Shown piece by piece: positions 32,950 to 42,387 of a DNA stretch of 64,000 nucleotides. The position numbers were made by a program, and so were the translations under genes. The notes under the pieces are model-generated. The model was given only the letters and a program-made list of their open reading frames with translations. It had not been told where the DNA came from and made no database searches. Each line of letters begins with the position of its first letter. Position 1 is the stretch's first letter. Origin of the DNA: Porphyra umbilicalis (lineage: Eukaryota; Rhodophyta; Bangiophyceae; Bangiales; Bangiaceae); NCBI GenBank assembly GCA_002049455.2, contig KV918828.1, positions 221,698-285,697 of the forward strand, read 5' to 3'.

Positions 32950-33684
32950 GGTCAGTCTGGACTTGTAAGTCCCCTGAAATCCCAAGGGACTTAGCCCCAG
33001 GATTTTCCAATTCTTCGATAGAAGTTCTTGATAAATATCTTCAATGACCGAGATCTGACCTCGGTTCCGGGTCCTGCCCCGAATGGGGAAGCTTCCGAAA
33101 GCTTCCCGGCCCCTCCAGGGGGCCCAGATGAAAGAAGCCGGCGCCCCTTCCGTCTGTGTCAGGCCCCACAGGGAGGCCCGATCAGGTGATACTCCTTCGT
33201 TCACTTCCTCGGAGGGGGTGTTACGGGTGTGGTTGGGGACCACTCCGGGCACCCGCCCGAGGGGGCGTCACACTTCACCCCCCTCTGGGGAACGCTACGT
33301 GGAAACTCGCAACCCGCTCCCTCCGGCCCCGGCCTGAGGGTCGTGTCATCCGAGTCCGGGGGGATTCCCCCACATATCCTCCACCTCAGGGCCCGCGTCT
33401 CACAGGCCCGAGGGCTGTGTGTCACCGCCTTCGACAGCCACAGGGGAAGGCCCGGGACTCGTATCCTCTATCCAGAGAGAGGCCCCGAGTCGAAGCACAT
33501 AAGACGGTCACCGCTGACCGGTGTTGCGGTGTGCCGGGACACCCGTAGGTGTCCGGGTCGTCACGTGTTGGGGACGGCGCTTCCAGCGCGAGTCCGGGCT
33601 GAGTCCCGCATCCCCGACGTCCCTATGCCCCCCCTTGGTTGGGGCCCTCCTCTTATTTCCGAGTATCCGTTTTTACGAGACCCG
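32950..33684 (+). other. Stem-loop-rich leader
   Basis: Successive short inverted repeats: AAGTCCC/GGGACTT (about 32968-32992), ACCGAG/CTCGGT (33047-33065), GGGAAGCTT/AAGCTTCCC (33086-33107, perfect), CGGTCA/TGACCG (about 33505-33520) and CGGGACACC/GGTGTCCG (33535-33555). It has no convincing ORF of its own and lies directly before the ATG at 33685. Could be a structured 5' UTR or the end of a mobile element. Confidence 0.4.
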
Positions 33685-35464
33685 ATGGCGTCTGCCGGTG
33701 AGGCCGACGCAGCGGCCGCCATGGCAGTTGATAGTCGCCACGGCGGATCGGACGATGTGCTCGGCCCGGAAGAGGAGATTGACGTCTTTCTGGCCAACCT
33801 CCTGTCGGCCTCGTGGCCGGCCCCGGCCGTCGTGGACGACCAGTTCCGGTGGTTCCCCTGGAAACCCCCCCGGGCTTTCGCTCGTCGAGCAGCGTTACGC
33901 GGCGATCGATGGCCGCTGGTTGACGCACGTCTGGACAAGCATCCGTGCTTTCTATGGAACGCTTTATGCCGTCCCCGAGACCCCGGGCACGGACTTCCCT
34001 TTCATCCGGCGGAAGGAGGATTGGCAAGTTTGATAGGTTTTGAACCACTTGGCAAACCGGGAGCTTCCTCCCGATGTGGGTAACGCACCCTTCTACTCGT
34101 GGGAGTACTACCCCGGTTCACCCCCTAAGTTAGGGGCGTCAGAATCCGGCTTCTATATGCCGGCGGTCTTGGGGGAGTGGTCCTGTCGTAGCGAAAAGGG
34201 CATCCTCGCCCTCTGTGAGCAGCGCGAGTTGCGGGACATCCCGGTGGCACGCCGCCAGGTGCTCTACCCCGCCACTTCGGCGTGGTGGGCCTCCGTGGAA
34301 GTACCGCGCGACATGGCCGCGCGGGTGTCCCAGATGGTTGGGCTGCAGGGCAGCCAACGCATGGGGGAGACCCTTGGGGGTCCCTACCATATTATTTTTG
34401 TGACCTTGTGGCCCGCAGAGGTTGCCAACGAAAAGCTGCATGGCAGCTGCAAAAGGATGTTCAAATGGAGCAACAAGCGCGGGCCGGGAGTGGCCCTACA
34501 AATGATGCGCTGCGACGAATCTCAGTCGGCGATCATCCGTGAGCTCATCGACGCGGACGAGGACTTCACCGCTCCAACGGTTGGTGTGGGCCCCACCCCC
34601 CGCTCGTGCCGCATACCTGCAAGAAACGGCGACAGCCCTGGTCGTGGTGGAGGCGGTGACGGGGGGGACGACGGTGCGGGAGCGGCGGCAACTACCAGCG
34701 GTGTGGCCGCCGATGGCCATGGCTCTCCCGCGGCGACGTCGCCTCTTACCACGGCCGCCCTAACGTTTACAGGCCGTGCGCAGCGGATGGCCATCGGCGA
34801 CCTGCGAAAAATCGCGGAGCTCGAGACGTTGGGCGGCGCACTCGACTTGGAGAATAGAGAGCATGTGACGGTGCACAACACTGTCCGCATTATGGCCAAG
34901 TTCGAATGGGGCGCGGCGCCATCTCTCCAGCACCTGCGCGCGAGCGAGCGCTTCTTCGGCCGTTTGTGGTACTCTTTCGTGCGTTACGTCAGCATGGACG
35001 GCTTCACGCGCTGAGGCCGGCTGCGCCTGGTCGTGTGCTCGGTCTGTGCCGAGAGCCGCAGCTGCGACGTTCTGCAGCGGATGCGTCAGGCAACTCATCG
35101 TGAGAGCTGCGTGCTCACGCGTCACGGTTGTGTCCGGCTGCAATGGGACTTTGCCACCGCTGACGATGAGTACCCCGCACTCGAGGTCGTGAGCGCCACA
35201 GACTTTGTCCGCGCCGAGGACCTTAAAGTTGATTGGCAAGATCTTCGAGACCGCCTTGGTGTTGAAGCGACGCCATCCAACACGGAGTCCTCGCCCACCG
35301 AGCGCCGCGCGTCCCGCTACTTCACCAACGCGTTTTATCCGTGGACTAGTCGAGAGCTGGCTCCCGGTCTGTTGCTGGCGATCGCAGTGGAGTGGCGAAT
35401 GTGTGTACGGCGTGGGGAGGGGCTCGTGAGACCCCGAGGGGACAGGCAAGAACGGGGAGGGTAG
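33685..35464 (+). pseudogene. Decayed hypothetical ORF, one frameshift and three stops
   Basis: ATG at 33685 (MASAGEADAAAAMAVDSRHG). The frame changes by one base at the C7 run near 33867-33873, then runs to TGA-TAG at 34031-34036, on to TGA at 35012 and finally to 35464, all in one frame. Protein-like blocks: LTHVWTSIRAFYGTLYAVPE, APFYSWEYYPGSPPKLG, ARVSQMVGLQGSQRMG, YHIIFVTLWP, HVTVHNTVRIMAKFEWG, VCSVCAESRSCDVLQRMR, YFTNAFYPWTSRELAPG. Not recognised. The pattern fits a repeat-element protein or an old gene mutating freely. Could also contain sequencing errors at the C run. Confidence 0.5.
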
Positions 35465-36289
35465 AGCGGGGAGCCCTCGTGTCTTCTTCATTTAGCCGCC
35501 GGGCGACATACTGTGCATGAGATATCTTGTCTTGGTAACGTCATCATCGCATGCCCCCTTCACCTCATAGTCTTGCGGGTGTTCCATCCGGACAAGCGCG
35601 TGTGCGACTGCACTGCCTGCCATTGTTATTCATTGTCCTGAACGCTGTCAGTGCCACGCTCGTGGTGAGAACGACAGCAGCCTTTTTGATCGCGTGGCTG
35701 CGCACGCCACAGTAGTGTTACGCACCAGCGGCGACTTCCGTGGTCCAGAGGTACAACGTGCGGCCTTTTTCGAAGAGCTGCTGTCCAAAAAGGCGCGGGG
35801 TGCATCCACAGCTGGGACATCGGGTGTTTCTTGCGTTTCTTTTTCGGGACACCACCGATGACACCCGACCCGGCAAAGTATCGGAATCGAATGTCTCAGC
35901 GCTGTCAATGCGCCGGCCTTGCGCCCGGGGCGTGCTAAATTGCACCCCTGGGGCGTGCAATTTCACGTGTTTTGGGCGTGTCACGCCCTGCACGCCCACA
36001 ATGTTAGGGGCGTGATTGGGGCGTGCTTGGCAAAAAAAGTACATCATTTCAAATGCGCTCTTGGGGCGCCAATCCACCGAATATTTTTCGGTGCAGTTCC
36101 GTGCCACCTTCGTTACTTTTTCAGGGCGCGGTGTCTTACTGCTCCGTCGAGCGTCCACAAACAAGGTGCTCGACGCAAAGAGGCGTGGGGACCATTTTTC
36201 CGTCGTGTGCCCACAAACGATGTGCTCGACGCCATGATGCGCGGGCGTCATCTGTGCGGGATAGGCACAGCAACGGCCACCTGCTATCA
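35465..36289. other. No confident gene; short direct repeats
   Basis: Contains a GGGGCGTG-rich cluster (about 35926-36025), echoed at 38320-38415, and a roughly 60-bp direct repeat with CCACAAACAAGGTGCTCGAC / CCACAAACGATGTGCTCGAC near 36152 and 36211. Minus and plus frames are open but unconvincing. Confidence 0.35.
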
Positions 36290-36694
36290 TCAGCCAGGGA
36301 GGAAGTAGAGAGGCTCCTCGACACGGGCGCCAATGAGGACGTTGAATGCGACGCATCGCGCGCCGGAAACGACCACGCCGACTGCATTGGTAGAGGGGGC
36401 GCCGGCGGCGAGCTACGCGCCTCCTGAAGGAGAAGGTCGCCCGATGCGCCACTGCCGGCACCGGCGTCCCTGGACAGGACGTTGGTCGTCCCGGCGACGA
36501 GGGCGCCCCCGTGGCCATGACCGAGAAAGATTTGATGACCATCTGCTCTGGCTTTGTGCGCTGTGAGATGGGTGGGACTCCGGCCGGTGGGGCGGCCGGT
36601 GGAGGCCAGGCGAGCCGAAGTCCCGTGGTGCTGCAAAGCATCTTTGACGCAGAGTGGCAGAGGCCAAGAGAGTGTATCGCATGCAGCTGTTTCT

Positions 36695-38208
36695 CAGAGA
36701 TGGGAGGTGATTTTTTTATGATTTAAATCATGCTGATTTTAATGATTTAAATAATTTACCCGGAGGGTCTCATGATTTAAATCACATGGGCATTCCCCTG
36801 CTTACACTGATGAGACCTGACACTGCCGGTGTGCACCGACGAGCAAGAGTCATGGCCCAAAGCGATGTGGCGCCACATTGTGGCGCCACAAACTCGGCGC
36901 CACAAACTCAGAGCGTGTGCTGGACCGGGGGTCACGGTCATCGTTACACTCTCACCGACCGCCGACACAGCCACAACTCCCTTCACAACACCACCGCCGC
37001 CTATGCTATGGACTCCCCCCCCCCCCCCGCCCTCCTATCCTTGGGAGCAGCCACGATGCGACGACTGGCGCACTCGTAGGCAGCGAGATCCCCGGGGGAA
37101 GTGCTCCTTCAGCGGGACCCGCGACAGAGGACGGTCCCTACCTCCCTCGTCCCCGCAAGCGTGGTCGCCGGCCGGCAGAGTGTGCTGCGTACTATGTTAT
37201 CGACAAGAGCGCACGTCAAAGGACCTGTCGAGCATGCATGGTACGCATGTCGCATCAGGCCGGTCGCTACAAGGCCCACCTGCTGTTGTGCACCAAATTC
37301 AAGACCAATAATGCTGATGGTGCGGGAAACCCGGCGCGGGCGTCGACACGTCGTCGGCAATGAGGAGGGGTCGCACCATCGCCGTGGTGGTGAGCGCGGC
37401 AAAGCGGGCGCCCGCCACGGCGCCACCCGCCGCCGCCGCCGCCGCGGCGGCGGCCGCCGGCGCACCCACGACCATGTGCACCCCGGACCGCCCGCCGGAT
37501 TCGGCGGAAAGTGGCGCATCAACGGCGGCATTGGCAGCTTTAACGCGGCGGGGGGCGACGTGCAGGGCGGCCGCCACCGCCACCGGCAGGACTAGCAGCG
37601 GCGGCGACGGCGACAGCGGCGGCGGCGGCGGTGGCGGCGGCGGCGGCGGCAGTCGTGACGTCGCGCCGTCGGTGGGCAGCGGCAGGGACGGGGTGACGAG
37701 CGCGGACAGCGGTCAGGGCGGTGAGGCGGTCACTGGTGGTGGGCACCGCCGGCGTCGCGCCGCCCGCCAGGGCGGCGGCGAGCGCGGAGAGCAACGCGTC
37801 CGTGGTGCCGCCGTCGGCGGGGGCATCCTCGGCAACGCCCGCGCGCTCTCCGGTTAGCGTCGCGCCGAGGGCGTCTGCCACCGAAGTCACGGGCGGCCAC
37901 TACAGGTCCGCAGCGGCGGCGGTGGTGTCGGCGGTCACGTCCGCCACGGCCCCCCCCCGCGACACGTCGACGGCCGCCCAGTCGGTGACGCCCGCCGCAC
38001 GCGACACAAAGTCAAACAATAGCGTTAATGGTCCTTATCAGGGCTTATCACGTGGTACATGTATTTATTTTCACGCATAACGAGCCTAAATGATTTGAAT
38101 CATGCCCAATGATTTAAATCAAGAAAAATCGCCTCATACGATTAAAAATCAAGGGTTGATTTAAATCACATTTACCCGGGGCCAGAAATGATTTAAATCA
38201 CACCTCTG
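36695..38208. mobile_element. 1514-bp hAT-like element with perfect 8-bp target duplication
   Basis: CTGTTTCT lies on both sides (36687-36694, 38209-38216). Left end CAGAGATGGGAGGTGATT; right end, reverse complemented, CAGAGGTGTGATTTAAAT. Both subterminal regions repeat the palindrome TGATTTAAATCA several times (36718-36782 and 38090-38202) and share TTTACCCGG, while the middle is GC-rich. Carries a BED-like finger ORF (37006-37363). Confidence 0.85.
37006..37363 (+). pseudogene. BED/hAT-type zinc-finger ORF inside the hAT-like element
   Basis: ATG at 37006 (MDSPPPP) lies directly before a 15-C run. One frame after the run reads PPILGSSHDATTGALVGSEI, RPRKRGRRPAECAAYYVIDK, then CRACMVRMSHQAGRYKAHLL and C, a C-x2-C...H-x3-C pattern like the BED finger of hAT transposases, and stops at 37363. 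ATG and finger are in different frames across the C run, so either the run length is wrong or the ORF is broken. No DDE or dimerisation domain is present; after the finger the element is Ala-rich low-complexity DNA. Confidence 0.5.
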
Positions 38209-38319
38209 CTGTTTCTTCCATGTTTTCTGGCATTTTTGTGGTCCTTTGAACCATTCAATATGCAAGAACTTTGGGTAATTTGAATCGCCTATCAAGTAAG
38301 TGTCAAAACACGGGGGCTA

Positions 38320-38415
38320 CATTAGGGGCGTGAAGAGGGGCGTGCCAATGTTGGGGGCGTGCAGAAGGGCGTGATTAGGGATGCATCGCCCACCCCGCCA
38401 CCCAAAAAGGGGCGT
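38320..38415. repeat. GGGGCGTG cluster
   Basis: Five GGGCGTG words in about 95 bp (TTAGGGGCGTGA, GAGGGGCGTG, GGGGGCGTGC, AGGGCGTGATTAGGG, AAAGGGGCGTGATG), matching the cluster at 35926-36025 in direct orientation. Confidence 0.6.
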
Positions 38416-38428
38416 GATGCACAACCCT

Positions 38429-38567
38429 ATGTATTGTGCTTCTCACAAAAACTGGATCCGCAACATCCGCTTCAGCATCATGAACCGCCCCCTGAGCCAA
38501 TGAAACAGTGATTTTGCAACGGAAGCTGATGCACCGAGGTCCAGTTTTTGTGAGAAGCACAATACAT
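38429..38567. mobile_element. 139-bp foldback element with perfect 28-bp arms
   Basis: ATGTATTGTGCTTCTCACAA... (38429-38456) is the exact reverse complement of 38540-38567. CCT abuts both sides and might be a 3-bp target duplication. Internal sequence also has weaker symmetry (GCTTCAGCATCA / GGAAGCTGATGC). Non-coding. Confidence 0.75.
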
Positions 38568-39667
38568 CCTTGTGACGCCTTCGACCACACGAAGGAGCTG
38601 TGTGGACAGCCAAGGGAGCGCGTGTAGCTCTAGACGCTTCGCAGACGAGGGGCACATGAGTTGTCGAGGAACCTCCAGGTTCATGAGACTCAGAGGGTTG
38701 CGAAAACAAGACTTTGGGCGGGGGTCGAGGATAGAGCAGGGGGGAGGAAGGGGGGGAGGCGGGGGGGGAAGGCTGCAGGCCAAGGACAGACGTGGGGACG
38801 GGGGGCGCACGGGTGGGGGAGGAAGGGGGGCGGATGGGAAGGAAGGAGGTGGGTCAGGGGGGCTCAGGGGCTATCACATGGACGATAAAATGATGAGTAA
38901 GCCTGTGCTGGTACGCAGGGAACTGGGACAGGGTTGTGCTGTGGTGACATGAAGGGCGGGGGATGGGGGGGGCGACGGGTAGCCCTGAAAAACTCGCACA
39001 GTACAATGTGACCACGAAACTCGGGCTCCAGAGCCTCTCTCATGTGCTGACCACACCTCTTCGTCGACCTTGGCCGAGAAATCGGCCCATACAGCCACTA
39101 TGGGGCTCCGTGGTGCATCGGAGTGACTCGACATCCGGATCCCTGCGGCGAACGCGGGCGGGAGCAAGACGCTCCGATCGGAAATCACTGGAAGGGCTCT
39201 GTGGACGCGGAATTGCACCGATCCGGCCATGTACTTTTTCCTGCTCTTTTCCAGGGAAACACGCTGTTCTCGTCCAGAAGTGCTCCGTGTGAGGCGCGGA
39301 TTCTGTTCGGCGTTCTGTTGGGTTGCCGCCTGCAGCGACGTCACCCGCCGGCCCGCCCACCCACCCGCCCACAGGCGCCACACCTCGCGGCGGGCTCTGT
39401 CCGCGGCCGCTCGACAAGAGGGGGCTCCACCGCCACGGCCACCTCTATCGCCCGCTCGCCTCCCCCCCCGCGGCGTTGCCCTCCTCCCATCCGCCGCCCC
39501 TCCCCCCTGCTTCCTCGTCGCGGACGCGCCGCCGCCGACAGCATCGCTCCGACCGACTTGCCGGCGCGTCGCCGGGCAGCGCACGTCCCTCCCCCCCACG
39601 CCGCCGGCGGTGCACGGCCGACCCCCCGGCGTCGCCCAGTCTGGCGGGGACCCACCCCGGGGCAGCG
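38568..39667. other. Purine-rich and mixed DNA, no confident gene
   Basis: 38700-38880 is a G/A-rich tract with many G3+ runs. A minus frame around 38960-39260 (RVHRALPVISDRSVLLPPAF, AVWADFSAKVDEEVW) is weakly protein-like but has no recognised domain. Confidence 0.35.
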
Positions 39668-40129
39668 ATGGACATGCGGCGAGGCCGCCACGGCGTCGGC
39701 TCCGCCCTCCCCTCTCTCAGCGTTTTTGTTGTCCAACTCCTCTGGTCGGCCGGTTGCACCCTCCTTCCCGTCCTCCCCGGCGGCGTGCTGCCGCCGCCTC
39801 TCCGCCGCGCACACGGCGGTTGTGCGGCGGGCCCGCTGCCGCAGCTCGACACCAGCGGCCTGGACGGGGGGATGAGCGTCGCCAGCTCGGCGCGCGTTGC
39901 GTGTGAGAGTTGGGATGTGCTGTCGGCCGACTGTGTCCACCATGAGGCGGATGATGGGGCGGGCGCGAAGACTGGTGCGAGTAGTGGTGCGAGGACTGGT
40001 GCGAGGACTGGTGCGAGGACAGACCTGAGGACAACCGAGGGGGGCGCTGTCCGAATCATGCGGGTGCCAGACTGCCCGGGATGGTCGCCCCGCTGGACTT
40101 TAAAAGGAGACGGGCTTGACTGGGATTAG
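39668..40129 (+). CDS. Hypothetical protein with hydrophobic N-terminal segment
   Basis: 153 residues from ATG at 39668. MDMRRGRHGVG is followed by LPSLSVFVVQLLWSAGCTLL, which could be a signal peptide or membrane anchor, then a mixed region, a short GARTGARTGART repeat and a C-terminus RIMRVPDCPGWSPRWTLKGD. Not recognised. The frame upstream of the ATG stays open but is only Pro/Arg-rich. Confidence 0.3.
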   Translation: MDMRRGRHGVGSALPSLSVFVVQLLWSAGCTLLPVLPGGVLPPPLRRAHGGCAAGPLPQLDTSGLDGGMSVASSARVACESWDVLSADCVHHEADDGAGAKTGASSGARTGARTGARTDLRTTEGGAVRIMRVPDCPGWSPRWTLKGDGLDWD

Positions 40130-40869
40130 CTCGGCCAAGCAGGCATCAAGACAACGACATTTTCGCACATCGCGCACGAGCAGCCGCAGGGCGGCAGAAT
40201 TAAAACGCTTGACGTCAAGGGCACCGCTATCGCCCTGATTTACACGCCTCTTCACTGGACGGCGACGCCGGTGATGGGGACGGCGGGGGTCGGAAGGGCG
40301 GTCTGTGATCCCTGCCTCATCCGACAGGCACGTCTGTTGCTGCGGGCCCGCTGCTCAGGTGGACCGCGACGCGGGAGCCGTGTGGCTGGCCGTCACTGCC
40401 GCCCGCGGCGGAGAACGACGCGGTGTGGGCGTTGGCGGGGCGGTCTCGGCGGACGACCCGCCCGCCGCGACCGTCGACGCGGCGGCCCACCACGTAACTA
40501 CTGCCCTCGCCGCCGAGGGCGTGTCGGACCCTGATGCGGCGGCCGTGCTGGCGGGGTAGACCTCCGCTCTGCGCCTGTGGCGGACAGAGGTGGCGCTGCG
40601 GTGGTTGTCGCGCGGGCGTCACCCGTGGGAGCGGGGCGTCCACCCGCAGCTGTAGAGTCAAGGCGAGTGAGTGATCGTGGGGGTCTACTGGGTTTGGGGT
40701 CGGGGCGGGTGAGGCGAACGGAAGCTGGCCGAGCTGGTGACGTTTGTTTGGTTGCCTGGGCAGGCGCCCGCCTGAAGTAGCGACTTGTCGGGGGCACGCT
40801 GACGGGCCGGGCGCTGTTCGTGACGCTGGGTGTGGCCGATTCCTTCACTATTACGCACATCTACTGTAA
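40130..40869. other. Possible gene remnant (40305-40559) and spacer
   Basis: A plus frame ending ADDPPAATVDAAAHHVTTAL...VLAG at 40559 looks protein-like but has no clear start or domain. Confidence 0.3.
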
Positions 40870-42387
40870 CTACGTCAAATAGCGCCACTTGGGGCCCTCA
40901 TCTTGTGGGACCCCAAGTGGAAGTCGCACATCCATGAGGCTCTCGATGAGGAGTTCCCAACTATCGAGGAAGACCAACCTGTGGGTCGAGAAGAGCTCCA
41001 CATCACACAACCGCGCTCGCTTCAACATGTGATACATCTTGACGCACCAACCCAGCGTGCGGCCTGCATCGTAGAGTGGCTCGAGGTCGCTCTGCGCACC
41101 ATACTTGGTGAAGAGCCGCAGGTAGGAGAGTCGTACTTCCTCGGGCACCGCGAAGTGCAACTCGTGCCAATCGTAGAAGGGGTGGCCCATGCAAGCAAAC
41201 TCCCAGTGAAATAGGATGGGTCGGCTGGCCCCGTCGCTTGCCGACAAACCCGTGTTGCGGCGGCCGACATCGCCGTGCACCAGCGTCAGCGGGATGCTGC
41301 CGCTGGCCAGTCGGTTGCACAGTTGTAGTAGGAATGGCACATACTTGACAAACCTAGCGAACTTGCGCACGTCGCCGCACCAAATCCGCACGATGTCGGC
41401 GTCGGAGGCATGGACGGGCAGGGTGGCGGTGGCGGGATAAACGGTGGCGTCGTCTTCTTTGAGGTCCACCCACTTCCGTAACTCTTTGGCAAGCTGCTCG
41501 GGGCCGCAATCAGGGACGCCGACCGCCCGCAAGTCATCCAGGTGTTTGATCGACCGCATCTGCAGCCGCCCGAGAAGCTGCGCGTACGTCGAGAACTCCG
41601 CCCCAGCAAGCGTCGGCGTGAAAGCACGCGACACAAAGCAGTTGAGGTCAAGGTCCAACATCTCCACTGCCGGCGCGTCTTCGGGAAAGAGGGAGGCCAC
41701 CTTTTGGGTGACCTTGGCCTCCTTGCTGCCAATCGCCACCGCCTTGAGGTAGAAGACGCCCGTACTCGATTCGACCTTGAGGACGGAGGAGCTGAAGGAC
41801 ACGTGCACTTGCACCACGCGTCCGCGAACGATCGCGCCCGTCGAGGCGATGAAAGTCGTCAGCCGCGCCGAAGCCTTGTCAAACCAGCCCTTGAGAAAGC
41901 GAGGGTCCACCAAGAAGGCAACCAAACGCTCAGGGTCCCGACACAGGAGCTTGGAAACAATCTCGAGAGCTTTCTCCGCGCCCCAGTCTTTGACACCGGA
42001 CTTCAGGAGCTGGTCCACACATGCAGTGTCTCGCCACGAGTACGGACCGGACGCTTGCAGAACATGCCCTTGGCACTCCATAAGCAGCAGGTTGGCCACG
42101 CCCACGTCTTTGGTCGGGGGCCGTCCCAGGTAGGGGCTGATCCCAATCAGGTTGCAGTTGACAATGAAGTAGGCGCTGTCCGGAGCAAGCGCCCTTCGCA
42201 CATCGTCGCACACTTGTTGAATCGCAACCTGGGAAGGGTAGGCGAAGAAAGGTAGGTCCCACGAGTCCCCCAGCCGCTCCAGCAACACACCCTGACCAGC
42301 AGAGCCCAACAGGACAACGCGCACGTAATACCGCCTCGGCTGCGGCTGCGCCGCAGCCGAGGCCGCCGCGGCACCATCAGCCTCCAT
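40870..42387 (-). CDS. APH/choline-kinase-fold protein with altered metal-binding motif
   Basis: 505 residues from the first ATG (42387), intronless. Residues about 20-130 form an N-terminal alpha/beta region (YYVRVVLLGSAGQGVLLERL). Residues about 190-250 look like the kinase N-lobe, with VFYLKAVAIG (K215) as candidate ATP lysine. The C-lobe has the Brenner motif LVHGDVGRRNTG (H371, D373, N378), as in aminoglycoside phosphotransferase/choline kinase proteins (Pfam APH type). The next motif is normally I-D-W-E, with Asp binding metal; here it is ILFHWEFACMGHPFYDW, with His394 in place of Asp. So it may be inactive as a kinase or bind metal differently. Substrate unknown. The alanine-rich start and lack of introns match neighbouring genes. 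Confidence 0.75.
   Translation of the reverse strand: MEADGAAAASAAAQPQPRRYYVRVVLLGSAGQGVLLERLGDSWDLPFFAYPSQVAIQQVCDDVRRALAPDSAYFIVNCNLIGISPYLGRPPTKDVGVANLLLMECQGHVLQASGPYSWRDTACVDQLLKSGVKDWGAEKALEIVSKLLCRDPERLVAFLVDPRFLKGWFDKASARLTTFIASTGAIVRGRVVQVHVSFSSSVLKVESSTGVFYLKAVAIGSKEAKVTQKVASLFPEDAPAVEMLDLDLNCFVSRAFTPTLAGAEFSTYAQLLGRLQMRSIKHLDDLRAVGVPDCGPEQLAKELRKWVDLKEDDATVYPATATLPVHASDADIVRIWCGDVRKFARFVKYVPFLLQLCNRLASGSIPLTLVHGDVGRRNTGLSASDGASRPILFHWEFACMGHPFYDWHELHFAVPEEVRLSYLRLFTKYGAQSDLEPLYDAGRTLGWCVKMYHMLKRARLCDVELFSTHRLVFLDSWELLIESLMDVRLPLGVPQDEGPKWRYLT

Larger units (their letters stand above)
36290..38278 (+). pseudogene. Plus-strand ORF remnant interrupted by a hAT-like element
   Basis: Protein-like plus frames: EEVERLLDTGANEDVECDAS (about 36305-36365), then after a frame change RLLKEKVARCATAGTGVPGQ, MTEKDLMTICSGFVRCEMGG and VLQSIFDAEWQRPRECIACS to 36694. 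Deleting 36695-38208 with one copy of the 8-bp duplication continues the frame to TAA at 38276. Family not recognised. Confidence 0.35.
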
